Positions 34,595 to 46,246 of a DNA stretch of 64,000 nt are shown here, in pieces. The stretch is from Nereocystis luetkeana (lineage: Eukaryota > Sar > Phaeophyceae > Laminariales > Laminariaceae), in contig JARUPZ010000005.1 of the NCBI GenBank assembly GCA_031213475.1, forward strand, positions 6,692,988 to 6,756,987. Direction: 5' to 3'. How positions within the stretch are numbered: the stretch's first letter is position 1; the number at the start of each line of letters is the position of its first letter. Under the pieces are notes generated by a model. That model made no database searches, was not told the origin of the DNA, and was given only the letters and a program-made list of their open reading frames with translations. The position numbers and the translations under genes were made by a program.

Positions 34595-36312
34595 TAGCAT
34601 TACGGTTCGTCCATATTGCCAGTTGTGAAGACATCATGATTTTCCACCGGAAATTATTCACAGATCCATTATTTCTGGCCCCAGTTCTGACAAACAATAC
34701 GAGTACTCGTACTGTTCTTGGCGCTACAGAGAAAGCGGATTGGCTGCGCCAAAAATCAAGCCAAGACTCTGGAGAAACGGAAAAACTGTTCAAGAAAGCT
34801 CTCGTGCAATCCCGGGGAGCATACCGAGGAGTCTCTCGGTGTTTTCGACTGTCTCGCCGAGTAAAACGCGTATATTCGGCCAAAATACAAAACTCAGATA
34901 CTGCAGTCCAGAAATAGTTTCCCGCATTGGATGGTATTCGGGTTAATACAGCAGCAGTCCTATTTGTCCCGTATACAGCGGTGACGCTCAGCCAGTTTCT
35001 CGAATACCAGTTAGTGGTAAGATCCCTCTCCAACGATAACTTACGAGTGTGGAAGGTCAACCATTTTGTCGGCAGCTGGGCCAAGTCGCAGCCACTTCCC
35101 GGGTGTGATTGCCCAGCTTGGCTCACAGATGGCAACACACATTCGGACACGAGGCCCTGGTCGCCTGCTTGCTGCCCGATCGGCCCTTCGGTCTCAGCGA
35201 AAACCACGCTGACGCAAAATATTCCAAACCTAGAAACAATATTCCGCACATGGGACGTATCACCATCTACAGCAGTGGATCATCCACTGCTTACTGCTGC
35301 ATGTAAATCCGAATGTATAGCTCAACTTACAGATATCTCACTCTCCTTCCGTGCTCGATTGGTACATCCCTGGCCCCTCAGAGCTCTCACTTGGACAACG
35401 ACTCCTTCCATTACTTGCCGGATCTTTCCAGCGGTTCTTTGTTTTCTCAAGCTGGTTTGCGCTTCAATTTTTTTTTGGTTTCATTTCCTTTTCTTTCGTT
35501 TTGTGTGCGTGCGTGTACTCAGAGCACGGCACCGCGGGCGAGCCCGGCGCCGTTGCTGGTGACAGCGGGTGTTGTTGTGAGATGCTGTGCACGACTGTAT
35601 CGTGAACATCTAACCCAGGAAACATGTGCTAGACCCTGCAGATCGCGGTCGCCCAGAGACATTGAACATTCAGACACACGGCCGTGCTGGCTGCTCAGCC
35701 GGTGTCTGTTATCAAGACTACAGCATTTCTATTGAAAAAATAATAAACAAAGAAAAACCCAGCCGTAATATCGACGGGTACGATTTTGTCGAAACCCATC
35801 TTTGAAAGCTGTGTGTGCTATTTCGATCGCGCGTACTACACCAGTATTACGAATTATGAACACTCGTGGAATCAATCAGGATGAGCTCTCTACAGCAGGA
35901 GCACTCCTACGGTGTTGACGTGAAACACAATACCAGGTACCTGGTACTACCTCCATGCGGCGTACGTACGGAGAGTCTACGTAGTCCGAGGGTCTACCGA
36001 TAGCTACGAATCGCGCTTGCGTGCGCCGTTTTTCAACAGCTACGAGGTTAAGCGGCTGCGAGAACGAGTGCTGACGCGGTCTTACCAGCCTTTACACTAG
36101 GTACGCTTCACCTCGCGAGTTGTTTGGCACAATTCTGCGGTACAGCATCGACACTACCTCACATTACGCTTTGTTAGGCCATACCAGTACCTGGTACCGC
36201 ACTATCCTTCCAAGGTTCCCCTTCGGGTTGTTGTTGACATGAAATCCCGGTGGTGTCGCAAGTTGAAAAGGGAGCACACAGGTATTAATAGCAGGTTTTC
36301 CTATGTACCTGG
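34595..36312. other. No gene recognised
   Basis: Long but featureless ORFs exist on both strands (for example a 224-codon minus-strand ORF at 34575-35249 opposite a 211-codon plus-strand ORF). Neither shows a domain or exon-like boundaries. Copies of TACCAGGTACCTGGTAC occur near 35931 and 36186. Confidence 0.35.
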
Positions 36313-36510
36313 TATACGCATCTGTGTGTGTTTTCACATTGAACCTTTATTTTTACCCGTCGACATCCAGCACAACCAGTGTCCGTGCCGATTCTTCATT
36401 TCTACAGGAGATACAAGCTTTGTGGTCACGAAACTACGCTACATGCAGAGATACATACTACTGCTGTCGTACGAGGTAAGCGTAGACCATGCAATGCCAT
36501 GTCACCGTAC
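36313..36510 (+). repeat. Left arm of inverted repeat flanking the reverse transcriptase
   Basis: About 190 bp (TGTGTGTTTTCACATTGAAC ... GTCGACATCCAGCACAACCA ... CATGCAATGCCATGTC) matches the inverse complement of 38836-39026 with many substitutions. The reverse-transcriptase homology starts immediately inside its inner end. Confidence 0.85.
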
Positions 36511-38165
36511 TCGCTTGTTGCCCACGCAGGCAAAGTGTTGTTGAAAATCGTCGCGTCCCGCCTCAGCAACTACTGCGAGACCGAGGAACTACTCCCTGAG
36601 AAACAGTGCGGCTTCCGCCCCGCACGATCAACGATTGATATGTTGTTCGTGGTGCGCCGGCTGCAAGAGCTCGGACGACAGAGGAAAATCCCCTTATACG
36701 TGTGCTTCATCGATCTGCAGAAAGCGTACGACTCTGTCGACCGAGAGCTGTTATGGAAGGTACTCACACGCTTTGGCGTACCAACCAAGTTGCTGAGAAT
36801 TATCCGTAATTTCCACGATGGCATGCGGGCTCGCGTGCGTACTGATAACGGCGAGCACTCGGAATGGTTTGATGTCACGCGGGGGCTGCGGCAAGGCTGT
36901 GTACTATCACCGTTACTGTTCAACGTGTTCTTCGCTGCTGCGTTACACGTCGTACTAGTACGCTTCAGCCAAGACGAAACCATTGTAAGGGATTTGGTCC
37001 AACTCAGTGAAGCTGGAGTAGTTCGAACAGGGAAGGAGGAGTCATTGGCGTGAGTGCGAAGGTCTGTATGGGGCATGTTGTACGCCGATGATGCAGGAAT
37101 TGTCTCGAAGTCGGCTGAAGGGCTCGCGGAAATGATGACAGTCATCGTGACTGTCTTTGAAGCAGCAGGCCTCTCGGTGTCGGAAAAGAAGACAGAGACA
37201 ATGGTCCTACAAACACCAGACCAGACAACCCTCGCACCACCGCTCGTCATCGAAGCGGCAGGCCAGAGGTATAAGCAAACGACCCAGTTCGTATACCTAG
37301 GCGGCGTTACCCACGAAAACACTGCGCTCTCGCTCGAAATCGACCGACGGATCCGCCTCATGCGAGCATGCCTCAAACGGTTCGGCCCGGAGTTGTATGA
37401 TAGGACGACTGCCCCCTTAGCCTTAAAGTCCGAATGCTGGAGGCCGAGGTGATTGAGACCCTGCTGTACGGGTGTGTGACGTGGACCCTCAGAGCGGAAC
37501 ACTTTGCCAAGCTTCGAACGGCTCACCACCAAGTCCTGTTGCGAGTCATTGGCTTCCAGCGCCGACTTCGTACTGACCATGCCACCCTCTCGTACGCGAA
37601 GGCCCTCAAGATGACACGTTGCGAGAGCATCGAAACGACCATTCGTAAACGGCGGCTCTTCTTTGCGGGGGGCGTGGCACGGCAAAGCAAGGAGCGATTA
37701 CCCGGTCGGGTCATGTTCGGGACGATAGCTGGTGGGGAGAACCCGAGACCAGGCGGACAGTGTAAGACTTGGCATAGATGCATAGTCGAAGACCTTAGGG
37801 AGTTCCGAGCCACCGAAGGGTCAACGGAAGTTGCCCCCTTGGTGTTTGGAGTTGAGACCGCGTTGTGGTCCACTGCAGCCAACAAGGCGGGGAAGTGGTA
37901 CCGGGGGATCCTTGAAGCAGCCGAACGGTTCATGGTGAGGTGGCACGAGGCTGAGGCTGAGATGAGTAGGCAGCGCCGCGCATCCGCCGTGGATGGTGTC
38001 CAAGGGAATGGGGGTGGAGGGGGCAACAGGAGAAGTGGCAGAAAGCCCGACCAAGGGAATGCGGAGAGGGGGGGGAACAGGAGGGGTAGAAGGGAAACGG
38101 CGGTAGACGAAAGTAGGAAGGAGGTGGCAGACAGGGTGCAAGGCACCAAATCGACTAGGAAGTAG
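36511..38165 (+). pseudogene. Non-LTR retrotransposon reverse transcriptase, truncated and broken
   Basis: The homology opens at [18 protein letters not shown], missing the endonuclease and the first part of the polymerase. Seen next: [14 protein letters not shown], then [17 protein letters not shown] with the first catalytic Asp. [18 protein letters not shown] follows, then the catalytic box YADD at about 37081-37092. The palm/thumb and a C-terminal segment (LEAEVIETLLYG, TWTLRAEHFAKL) come last. An in-frame TGA at 37051-37053 interrupts the chain just before the YADD box. A one-base frameshift near 37425 separates the thumb region. The last 60 codons are low-complexity Gly/Arg. It is therefore non-functional here. 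Clade assignment is not possible by eye. Confidence 0.88.
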
Positions 38166-38835
38166 AACATGACCAAACTACTAGTGTTACCAACTGGTGC
38201 AGCTGGTTCGAACGTGGTCTTCCCTTGTCTTCTCTTTTTGTTTGTTTGTTTGGTTTTTGTTTTTTCTTTCTTGCGCTAACTCTCCGTGATTTTCATTTTT
38301 TTTTTCCCCTTTCTTTTCTGATTGATAAGCCGTACTGAAGGAGCCGTGTGGCGTGGTTGGATGACGAACCTGCTCTGCTAGTTTCGTATTGTCTGACGCC
38401 AAGGGGCTGGGCATAGTTGACGAACGCAGGGCGGAGACGGCAGTCTGGGTAGCAAGGTACCAGGCGGATTAGCAGGGATAACCTGGCTATACTACCCGTA
38501 CGACAAACTGCTGCCGCCACCTGCAAGGTGCTTTGGGCTTTGGTCTGCCTGTTATTTCCCCTTTGTTATTTTTTTTCTTGGTTCTTTGTCTTACTCTGTT
38601 TACAAGCAGTGGTGTTTTTTTTTTTCTTCTTTCTTTTTCCAAGTTCGTTCTTTATCAAGTGTTGGCCACCTCGCCTGCGGGGGGGGGGGCACGACAGATT
38701 GTTTCTCCTTGTTTTTGCTTTCATTTTTTTTCTTTTTCTCTCTCGATTTGTCTACTTTGTTTTTGTTTTGTCCTTGATTGTTTCTTTTCGTTTCACTATT
38801 TCATAGATTGTATATGTCGTGCCTGTCGTATCTAG
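38166..38835. other. T-rich non-coding spacer
   Basis: Pyrimidine-rich strand with many T runs and no recognisable gene. It lies between the reverse-transcriptase remnant and the right inverted-repeat arm. Confidence 0.45.
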
Positions 38836-39026
38836 TATGACGACATGGCTTTGCATTGCCCACTGCAGTGCATACTGCGCACGTGGCAACGTAGTATCTC
38901 TGTGGCGTAGCTTTGTGACCACATAACTTGTATCTCTCCTAGGATTGGAGAATCGGCACGGACACTGGTTGTGCTGGATGTCGACGGGTAGAAAGAACGG
39001 TTTAATGTGAAGAACACACACACACT
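38836..39026 (-). repeat. Right arm of inverted repeat flanking the reverse transcriptase
   Basis: Inverse complement of 36313-36510. The best-preserved core is TGGTTGTGCTGGATGTCGAC at about 38966. Confidence 0.85.
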
Positions 39027-39173
39027 CGATACGAAAGACACATTGTGTGAAAGAGAGGAAATAGGCAAATCGCAAGGACAACGAAAAAAAACAGAGATGG
39101 AAGAACAAAGTGTCGTGCCCCCCCGTAGGATGTGCCAGACAACATACAAAGCGAGCCAAAGAAACGATACCAC

Positions 39174-39362
39174 TTTTTTTTTTTTTTTTTTTTGCTCATC
39201 CCATTTATTACCTTCGCACATCTTCTTCTCTCTCTCCTTCCAACTCATAACTCAGATCCGGGGTCACATGGCAGGCTCTTCTACCCCCTTCCCGCCACGG
39301 TACGTGCCTCCATTTTCATCGCGAGAAGATTTCAGCCTTTTCTTCCCTCGTCGACTCGCATC
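39174..39362 (-). mobile_element. tRNA-derived SINE, 5'-truncated copy (S3)
   Basis: T run at 39174-39193 (the A tail on the minus strand) followed by the full SINE body to GACTCGCATCC. The tRNA head is missing, as expected for truncated reverse transcription. Confidence 0.88.
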
Positions 39363-40729
39363 CACTGCATATCAACAGAGGAAGACTAAAAACCAAGGGA
39401 AATGAAAGGCACACCAAAGCACAAAAAAAAAAAAAAAACACCCTCCGGGCAGCCGGAGCAGTTTGTCGTACGAGTAGCATAGACAGGTTCTACGTACCTA
39501 TTCGTCGGTCTGGCACCTTTCTCCCCTCTGCCGTCTCCGTCCTGCTCTCGTCAACCATGCCCCCACCCTCGGAGACTATCTGAGCTTATGTGAGTTTCGC
39601 TGGTGTTGTACCGCCGCTGTACTACGCCGGTTCTTTTTTGGTCTTTAGAATTTCAGAGGAAGTGCGGGTTGGAATCATCCAGCTGGTTGTGTTCAGGATG
39701 GCACGTCGGCAGAAGCAGACACACGCACGGACACACAGCAGCAGCAGCAGCAGCTACCGTTCGAAGCTGTGTCACGAAAATATGAATTGGAAGTACGGCT
39801 GCTGCTGCTGCTGCCTTGCACCATGGATGCCACAACGTCAACCGCTACAGCTTTCAGCAGCAGTGCGGTGCCTGCACAGGTATTGCCTACTAATACTGCT
39901 GTAGTACACAGCAGGAGCAGATACATAGGCAGCACACGACGGCAAAACAAATACTGACTGTAAAATTTTATTGAAAATGACCAATCCTCATGTTTCTTAC
40001 TGCTGTATCTGGTGTGATACACACGCACAAGCACGCTCAGACACACAGCAGCCGCAGCACCGTTCGTGGCCGTAACAGAGGGAAAAACTTGAAGCGCTGC
40101 TGTTGTGACGTGGCTGCCTAATTTTTTAGGGCTGCTGCGGTACTTGGGAAAGACCACCAAGCAGCAGTGCCCAAAATATTGAACAACGACAGCTCGGGGT
40201 TTCCCGTGGGCGTGCTTGGCTCTAGCAGGTCGGAACGGCTCGCCCTGCTTATTTACCAGATTTCGCGACTTTGAAGGCCCCGAGCCCGTGCCATGGAGCC
40301 CGGCCGGGGCACACACTTGCGCGGCCCCTCTGCGTGCCCCGCAGCCGAGAGCGCGAGAAAGGACCCGCGACCCCAGAGGAGAAAAGCAGAGGTATTTTTT
40401 TTTTGTACTAATTGAGCTCGGCATTAAATAATACCAGGTACCTGGTACTAGGTACCCGGTAGGACAGTCGTACTACCAGGTACTCCTGTAGATTAACCTT
40501 CTGGAACGTCGGAGGGATGGAGTAACGACAATGATGACTACTATTAATACATAGCGTTGGTACGCAACTAAAAAAAGGGCTTGCTTTGATTCTTGCTCAT
40601 TTGGGAAAAAAAAATGCTTGGTTAAGCATGCTTATTTGCTTATTTTGTTACAGTGAAAATTAGTCATTTCTAGTGAAAAGGACGGCGTTTTCGCACCGGG
40701 TTCGGCACACGACCACCACACACACACAC
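39363..40729. other. CAG/CTG-rich DNA, no firm gene
   Basis: Several CAG or CTG clusters (39738, 39798) and a GC-rich block at 40213-40390. On the minus strand this block reads an Arg/Ala-rich stretch up to a possible donor (CTG/GTAAAT), which might be a first exon with an organelle presequence. I could not connect it to any gene. TACCAGGTACCTGGTAC occurs at about 40432. Confidence 0.35.
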
Positions 40730-41147
40730 AAATATGTCAGGAGACATGTCAGCGTCAAGCTGTCTGTCCAGGCAAATATATCTGTCTCGACATGGTATAT
40801 GCCCCCTATTCCTCCCTGGGAGAAAAAGCCCTCTTACATGCGTGGAAACCCCTTCTTTTTTTTACGTCCAGCTGTTTTACTCGTCTATATAAGTATGGAG
40901 TTTACTTAAAAATATCGAGCTTCTGCAATTCCGTAGCATTTTTCTGTAGATCAGACTCGGAAATGCATTGAAAAACGCCGAAAATAAACAAAAAAAGACA
41001 GTTCTTTCGACAACATTTTCTGGCGTTTCCGGAATAACGGGGGGTTTTCTGAGCGTCCCCGGGTTTTGGCTGCCAAGGCTTTCTGTCAAGATATTTGCTT
41101 CGGCGGTGTCTGTCAAGGCGTAATAGTGCTGTCTCCCGACATATTTG
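40730..41147 (+). mobile_element. TIR element, family CAAATATGTC, copy 1
   Basis: The left end CAAATATGTCAGGAGACA and right end GTCTCCCGACATATTTG are inverted repeats. Subterminal TGTCAAGG/TGTCTGTC motifs occur on both sides. Related sequence lies at 56490-56785 and 57170-57345. No ORF of note. Confidence 0.75.
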
Positions 41148-41945
41148 CCACACAGAGCCCGCCACGAACCAGCGCACAGCTGTAGCACAGCACAGCACAG
41201 CACACAGGAAACAGACCATAGGTACCGGACCACACCTAACGATTTACTATACCTCGTAATAATTATGTGTTCAACGTCGTTGATTCGCGAGCGAGAAGTT
41301 ACTTACTTGCTGCTTCTGGGCGCAGGGTTATCACGCAGCTTCCCAGCTTGAGTCTCGAACACTCGTCCGGTCGACCTCACAGCTTATGTATTGGAAATAT
41401 TTTTTGTGAGTGCATCAAGCACCACGCAGCTTGGAAAATGGAGTATCGACCGTTCAACGGTCGAACCCACAGCTGTCGAATTTTACGAAAACTTGAAATA
41501 AAAAACACAAAAAATATAAATAGTGTCATTGTATAATCCATCACGCGCCGTATGTTTTCTCTCTTGTGCACATCTAAATGTCATCCAACATATTTCGTAC
41601 CTCATCTCCTTATATCATGTTGGTAATCTTCAGCCAATACACCAGTTTTACTCGCCCATACAAGCTTTGTTTGGTATTTCGAGACGCGTGTGCGTAGTGT
41701 GTTCCAGACATTCCACAGAAGCTTCCTTCGAATGCGTAGCTCAACAGACCTGCAACAACGAGTCCTGGAACAATCTATTTTTTGCGTACCACCTCTCTCC
41801 ATCCACGTTGTTGAAGGCGACGAGTAGAGTGGCCTGTATCATCTGACAGAGGCTCTCCTTACAGCAGTGCTGCGACGCTAAAATGCGGAGCTATCTACAG
41901 TATTCATAGTACAAAATATGCAAATAAGCATGCTTGAATAAACTA
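41148..41945. other. No gene recognised
   Basis: Short ORFs only and no repeats identified. Confidence 0.4.
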
Positions 41946-42055
41946 TTACGGGGGGGGGGGCATAGTAAGTAGGACCTATGGTACACAAAAAAGACTATAT
42001 ATTTACCTATTTTTACTGACAATAATTGGTCCTGTTAACTATGGCCCCCCCGCAA
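41946..42055 (+). mobile_element. TA-target MITE, copy I
   Basis: Ends TTACGGGGGGGGGGCATAG and AACTATGGCCCCCCCGCAA flanked by TA. The G run in the left terminus has expanded. It is bordered on both sides by short related blocks AATAAGCATGCTTG / AAGCACGCTTATTTGCTT. Confidence 0.92.
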
Positions 42056-42224
42056 TAGTTTCGGTTGCTTAGTTAAGCACGCTTATTTGCTTCAAGCACG
42101 GCAACGTTGCTTCGATTATGCTTGGATTAAGCAACCCCCAAAAAACTTGAATAAGCATGCTTGTTTTAGTTGCTCCCCAACACTACTACAGCATTCGCCA
42201 CTGCTTGGTTGGAAGGGCGGGGTG

Positions 42225-42322
42225 GGGGGTGTACTCGATACCATGCATGGCCTTAGTCGTACGACCATAGACCCTCGCATCCCTACAGCGGTGCCGGGAC
42301 GGAGCACGCTTGGTTTGAGGGG
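42225..42322 (-). repeat. Dispersed X repeat, fragment (copy 6)
   Basis: GTACTCGATACCATGCATGG through CGACCATAGACCCTCGCATC to GGGACGGAGCACGCTTGGTT, one end of the X family. Confidence 0.75.
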
Positions 42323-42608
42323 TGGTAAAAAGCTGGTGGCTGAATTACAATGCAAGGAGTTGTCCACACACAGGCGCCGCATACACCCCTACTCCTACTG
42401 CAGCGTTCACTTCACGAGTCGTACACGGTTCAATACCTGATGAGACCAACCTTAACGTGTTTTCGGTCGCCTCCGTCTCTGGGTCCCAAAAGGCTTGATT
42501 TCCCAACGTAACCGTAGCCCCTGGTAGGCAGTAGTGTCCGACAATGATGCAATTATCGTGCGGATGTGCGAGAGTGCAAGAGCCGTTCTTAACGCACACA
42601 ATAAAAAA

Positions 42609-43241
42609 ATCACGATTCGTGACTGCTGGACTTGACCAAAGATCACGATCCGCGACATTCTAGTTCCCACGAAAAAAACTGAAAAACGTCACTTTTCGGG
42701 TGGAGCCGACTCTTGCGAGTGGGGCACGGCCAGCCCCGGCCGGGTCGACAGCGCCTGGCCCGTGATGTATTTGAGTCACAGGCGGAAGCCTAGACCCAGC
42801 CTGCGAGATTCGAATCTCACCGACCGTCGGCCAAGCCCCGTCCGCGAGATTCCATCTCACAGGCCGTCCGCCCGGCCTGGTCTGGGACATTCTCAGATCA
42901 TTTTCGCTGTTGTCTTCCAGCTGTGGCTCCTCCTCCTTGAAAATCGAGGCCACAATGTGCTCGTTGGCCCGCGTCCAGCGGTGTCTTTGGGTGGCCGCTC
43001 GTTGTCCACAAGCGGCGTGCGAAGCAGAGTCTGCCATGCCCCTGAACCGGCATTCGGGTACCGTTGGTGCGCGTGGGTTGCGTAGTGCCTCGATCAGGCG
43101 TATTTCGAGACACGACAACAAGTCACGAACCGTGATAGTTTTTTTTTGTGTTTTTTTAGACAGGAGTTGAATCGTGTTTTTTAATGTCATGATTCACGAC
43201 AAAAAAATCACGATTAATGACAAAAGCCTCACGAATCGCGT
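42609..43241. mobile_element. Putative element bounded by TCACGATTCGTGA palindromes
   Basis: Palindromic or near-palindromic TCACGATTCGTGA motifs occur in pairs at the left (42609, 42645) and right (43126, 43187, 43208, 43230) ends, next to A/T runs. They enclose a GC-rich 450-bp block with open frames on both strands (176 codons on the minus strand). This looks like an inverted-repeat-bounded unit. Neither a transposase nor a target duplication could be identified. Confidence 0.5.
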
Positions 43242-43798
43242 TTTTTTCTTGTTCGTTAGGAATGGCTCTAAGTACGTCACGGGAGAGAGACAACAGACTG
43301 CAGGAGCACGAAGCATTCCCGAAGCTGGTAGGCTGCCAGACTACTATTAATAAGCAGCTATTAATAGCGCTGTTGTTGTTAAACGCTTCACGTATGGACA
43401 GGCACACAGACAGACAGGCAGACAGAACACAGAGTTTGAAGGTTTGATCTTAGAAGTGAACACTCTGCGTAAGGATGAGCTGTGGGCGCTACTACAGCCA
43501 CTGCTGCAGTTGTATCAACAGTGCGCCAACTTTTGACACACCGTACACATCGCGGATCTACTGCAAGATCATCCAGCATCTACAGGGCCGTACATCTACC
43601 GTTAATATGAGACGTTGCGCAGGATTATAATTTGCATCGTACAGATCCAAACGCAGGAAGCATGTGCTACAAGTTTGCAGTACAGCAGTAGAATATGCGA
43701 TCAAAAGGCTCCCACCCGCCAACTTTTACTTTCCAGCCTTACTCGTGGGAGGTTTTTACCCTCAACAAGCTTCTGGACAAGCCGTGGTCACAGGTGTC

Positions 43799-44028
43799 CA
43801 CCCTTCTCCCCCCCGGCACGTGCCTTTATTTTTTGTCGCGCATAGGGTTCAGCATTCCCACTGCTCGTCGATTTTCATCGAATGTAGCTAACCCACGCTC
43901 TCGCGCTTTCCGCTAATCGACTTCTTTTTTGCAAGAAAAAGCCATTAGCATCCACTCGGTGAGACTTGAACCCACGAAATTGATCTTGACAGGCACGCGG
44001 ACCACCTGCCAAGCCACCGGGGACGCCG
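43799..44028 (-). mobile_element. tRNA-derived SINE, second subfamily (S7)
   Basis: On the minus strand from 44028 the head reads GGCGTCCCCGGTGGCTTGG, with an A-box-like TGGCTTGGCAGG and a B-box-like GGTTCAAGTCT. It differs from the head of S1/S2. The body shares ATTCGATGAAAATCGACGAG-like and GGCACGTGCC blocks with the S1 family. No A tail is visible, so the 3' end is probably lost. Confidence 0.72.
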
Positions 44029-45245
44029 GCTACAATACCTACTAATAGACCATTCAGAGAATACATGATCTACTGCTTGCACATTAGATCATGCAGATCA
44101 TAACCATGGGGGATATATTTTCTCTGAAAGAATTAGGTCATGGGTCGGGGATCCGATCGGTCTGACGGGTCACCCTTTTAAGTGTTAACCTTTCGCCATG
44201 ATTCTTGTTCGTGCCCGAACAACGACCTGCAGCTACCAGGCACGAGTTTTACTACTATTAAACTGGTTTCCGAGCGCAGCTGCCAAGAGTCTTGCCGAAG
44301 CACGCCAACCAAGCAGGCCTCTGGATAGGGTTGGGCTTCCGCCGCGAAGGCCGAAGCCGAAAAAAAGCACCGCAGTATATAGCCCAGAAAAAACCCTCAC
44401 AATCTCAAGACAAAACCTTACATATGATACGTTACTGAGAGAGGTTGACTCTTATGGGACCAGAAACCAGAAAATAGAGCTGGCATGCATTTCCGTTTTT
44501 CATATGGTCCAGATTCGTTTATTGAGATTCGTCTTTTCCCATATTGTGGTGTTTCGTGTGAGTATGCCGGGGTTTCGTTTGAGTTGGGAGGGCGTTGGAA
44601 GGAGGAGTTACCGTAATAATTGAATTAGTAGGACACACAGCGTAGTACAAGTAACACACAGCACACAGCAGTACACACAGCAACCACGTATCCTGCTTGG
44701 TACCCGCCGGGTAACATGGGGCTTGCTTTCGCAGACTGGGTTGGCTTCCTTCGACAAGGGGTTCTCAAGCTTGACAGTCTGCTGTAGCATCAGGGAGCAG
44801 TGCGTTGGCACAAATATACTGCAGAAAGCTCAAGCACACAACAACGACAACCGCCAAGAGCATGCGGTGTAGTCGGTTGTTCGCTATCACCGAAGCTTGG
44901 AGTCTTTAGCTATCGCTATATGCCCGGATACCGTGTCAGAGACACCGAGAGAGTACCAGCACAGCACAGCAGCTGCAGTAGTAGCGATGATATGTACAAC
45001 AAGTATTAGGCCCGCCACGTTATGCCTCCTGTGGGGTTCAAAACCAGTTTTGGCCAGCTCTGGGACCGGCCAGAACTGGTGTTTGGTTTCGTCTGGCCAG
45101 GCCATTTCCGATGGAGATACAGAAAATATTCAAGAGGTTTCTGTTTTTTTGCCAACGACAAGATTCGATAAGTCGGATCTGGCACGAAGTTCTTCCTGAA
45201 TCTCTCTACAAACCCTGTTCTGTTTTCCGGTTTCCGGTCACATGA
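44029..45245. other. No gene recognised
   Basis: Short ORFs. A 141-codon plus-strand ORF at 44198-44623 shows no domain. Confidence 0.4.
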
Positions 45246-46083
45246 GGGCCCATCTTAACGGGGATTTTCATTTTTTTCAATTTGATTTTTTGCTTTTTTT
45301 TCCTAATTTAATTTGCACCTGATTGGCCGAAGGAAGAGTGAACGGCCAAGCAGGCAAATTAGAAAAAATGAATTTGAGCGAAAAGTCTTTTGGGACTTTT
45401 TTCGTGTGATTTTTCGAATTCCAATTTGGAATTTGAGAGTTCCTCGGACTTGACGTAGCATGTTCATGGTGGGTCAACACCCTCGGTGGAGTCTGGGGCG
45501 ATTCTAGGCCGCTTCGGCGACCACGATCGAGGCCGTAAGACGCGAACCTCAACGAGAGGTGACCGGATCAATAGCCGCGCCCACGCCCACACACCATAGC
45601 ACATCGTACCCCGGCGGTGGCGCCTCAAAAGTAATCATGACGGCCGCAATCCCAGTTTTTCGGCCTGCTCGATCGACCAACAATCGCGAAAACCGAGCAA
45701 AAGAGCAAAAAAACGGAGGATACGCTCGGGACCTCGATAGCTGCATCACCGCTGTTGTTCCGCACGTGGCGCTTGAGGGCTTCCTCCGCCCACCCAAGAC
45801 ACCCTGAGAGTGATAGCTTCCTATCCTGCGCGACCAAGAAGAGAAAGAGGCTGGCGGCGGCGGGCACGCGGAAGCGCAAACCTTCGCTCTCGTCTACGCT
45901 CGTCGCTGTTTGTCTGCTGGGCGTCGTGTGACGCGGCGCGTTCTTCCAGGAATATTTTTGATTGACAACTAGTACGCTGTTCCCCGATAGGACACAAACA
46001 CGTTTTTTTTTTCGAAATCAAATTAAAATTCATTGAAATTATTTTTTTACTCCCAAATAGCGTCCCCCGTTAAGATGGGCCTC
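45246..46083 (+). mobile_element. TIR element, family GGCCCATCTTAACGGGG
   Basis: The left terminus GGCCCATCTTAACGGGG (from about 45247) and right terminus CCCCGTTAAGATGGGCC (to about 46081) are inverse complements. Both are followed inward by AT-rich tracts with AATTTGATTTT / AAATCAAATTAAAATT. The centre (45480-45930) is GC-rich with overlapping open frames of about 80-90 codons that I cannot assign. Probably a non-autonomous DNA transposon of about 0.84 kb. Confidence 0.8.
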
Positions 46084-46246
46084 AAGACTGAGCCTGAAAG
46101 GTGAAACAGCTTTAGTTTATGCGGGCATAACCCATGATGCCTGCGCGCGCGCAAATACAGCACAGCAGCAGCAGTGCTAACTTCGCCTCGGGTACGAGTA
46201 CCTATACGAAACTATTGATACTGCTGTAACTATACATTCGTTGGGC

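Noticed and set aside
34575..35562. 224-codon minus and 211-codon plus ORFs
   Set aside because: No recognisable motif, ordinary composition and overlap on opposite strands; the minus ORF also runs into MITE copy H.
36570..37685. 371-codon ORF on the minus strand
   Set aside because: Antisense shadow of the reverse-transcriptase coding strand, which carries the recognisable motifs.
40213..40424. First exon of bL25m with presequence
   Set aside because: An Arg/Ala-rich minus-strand frame ends at a possible donor. However, the bL25 start motif is absent and it would require a 9-kb intron; the connection is not supported.
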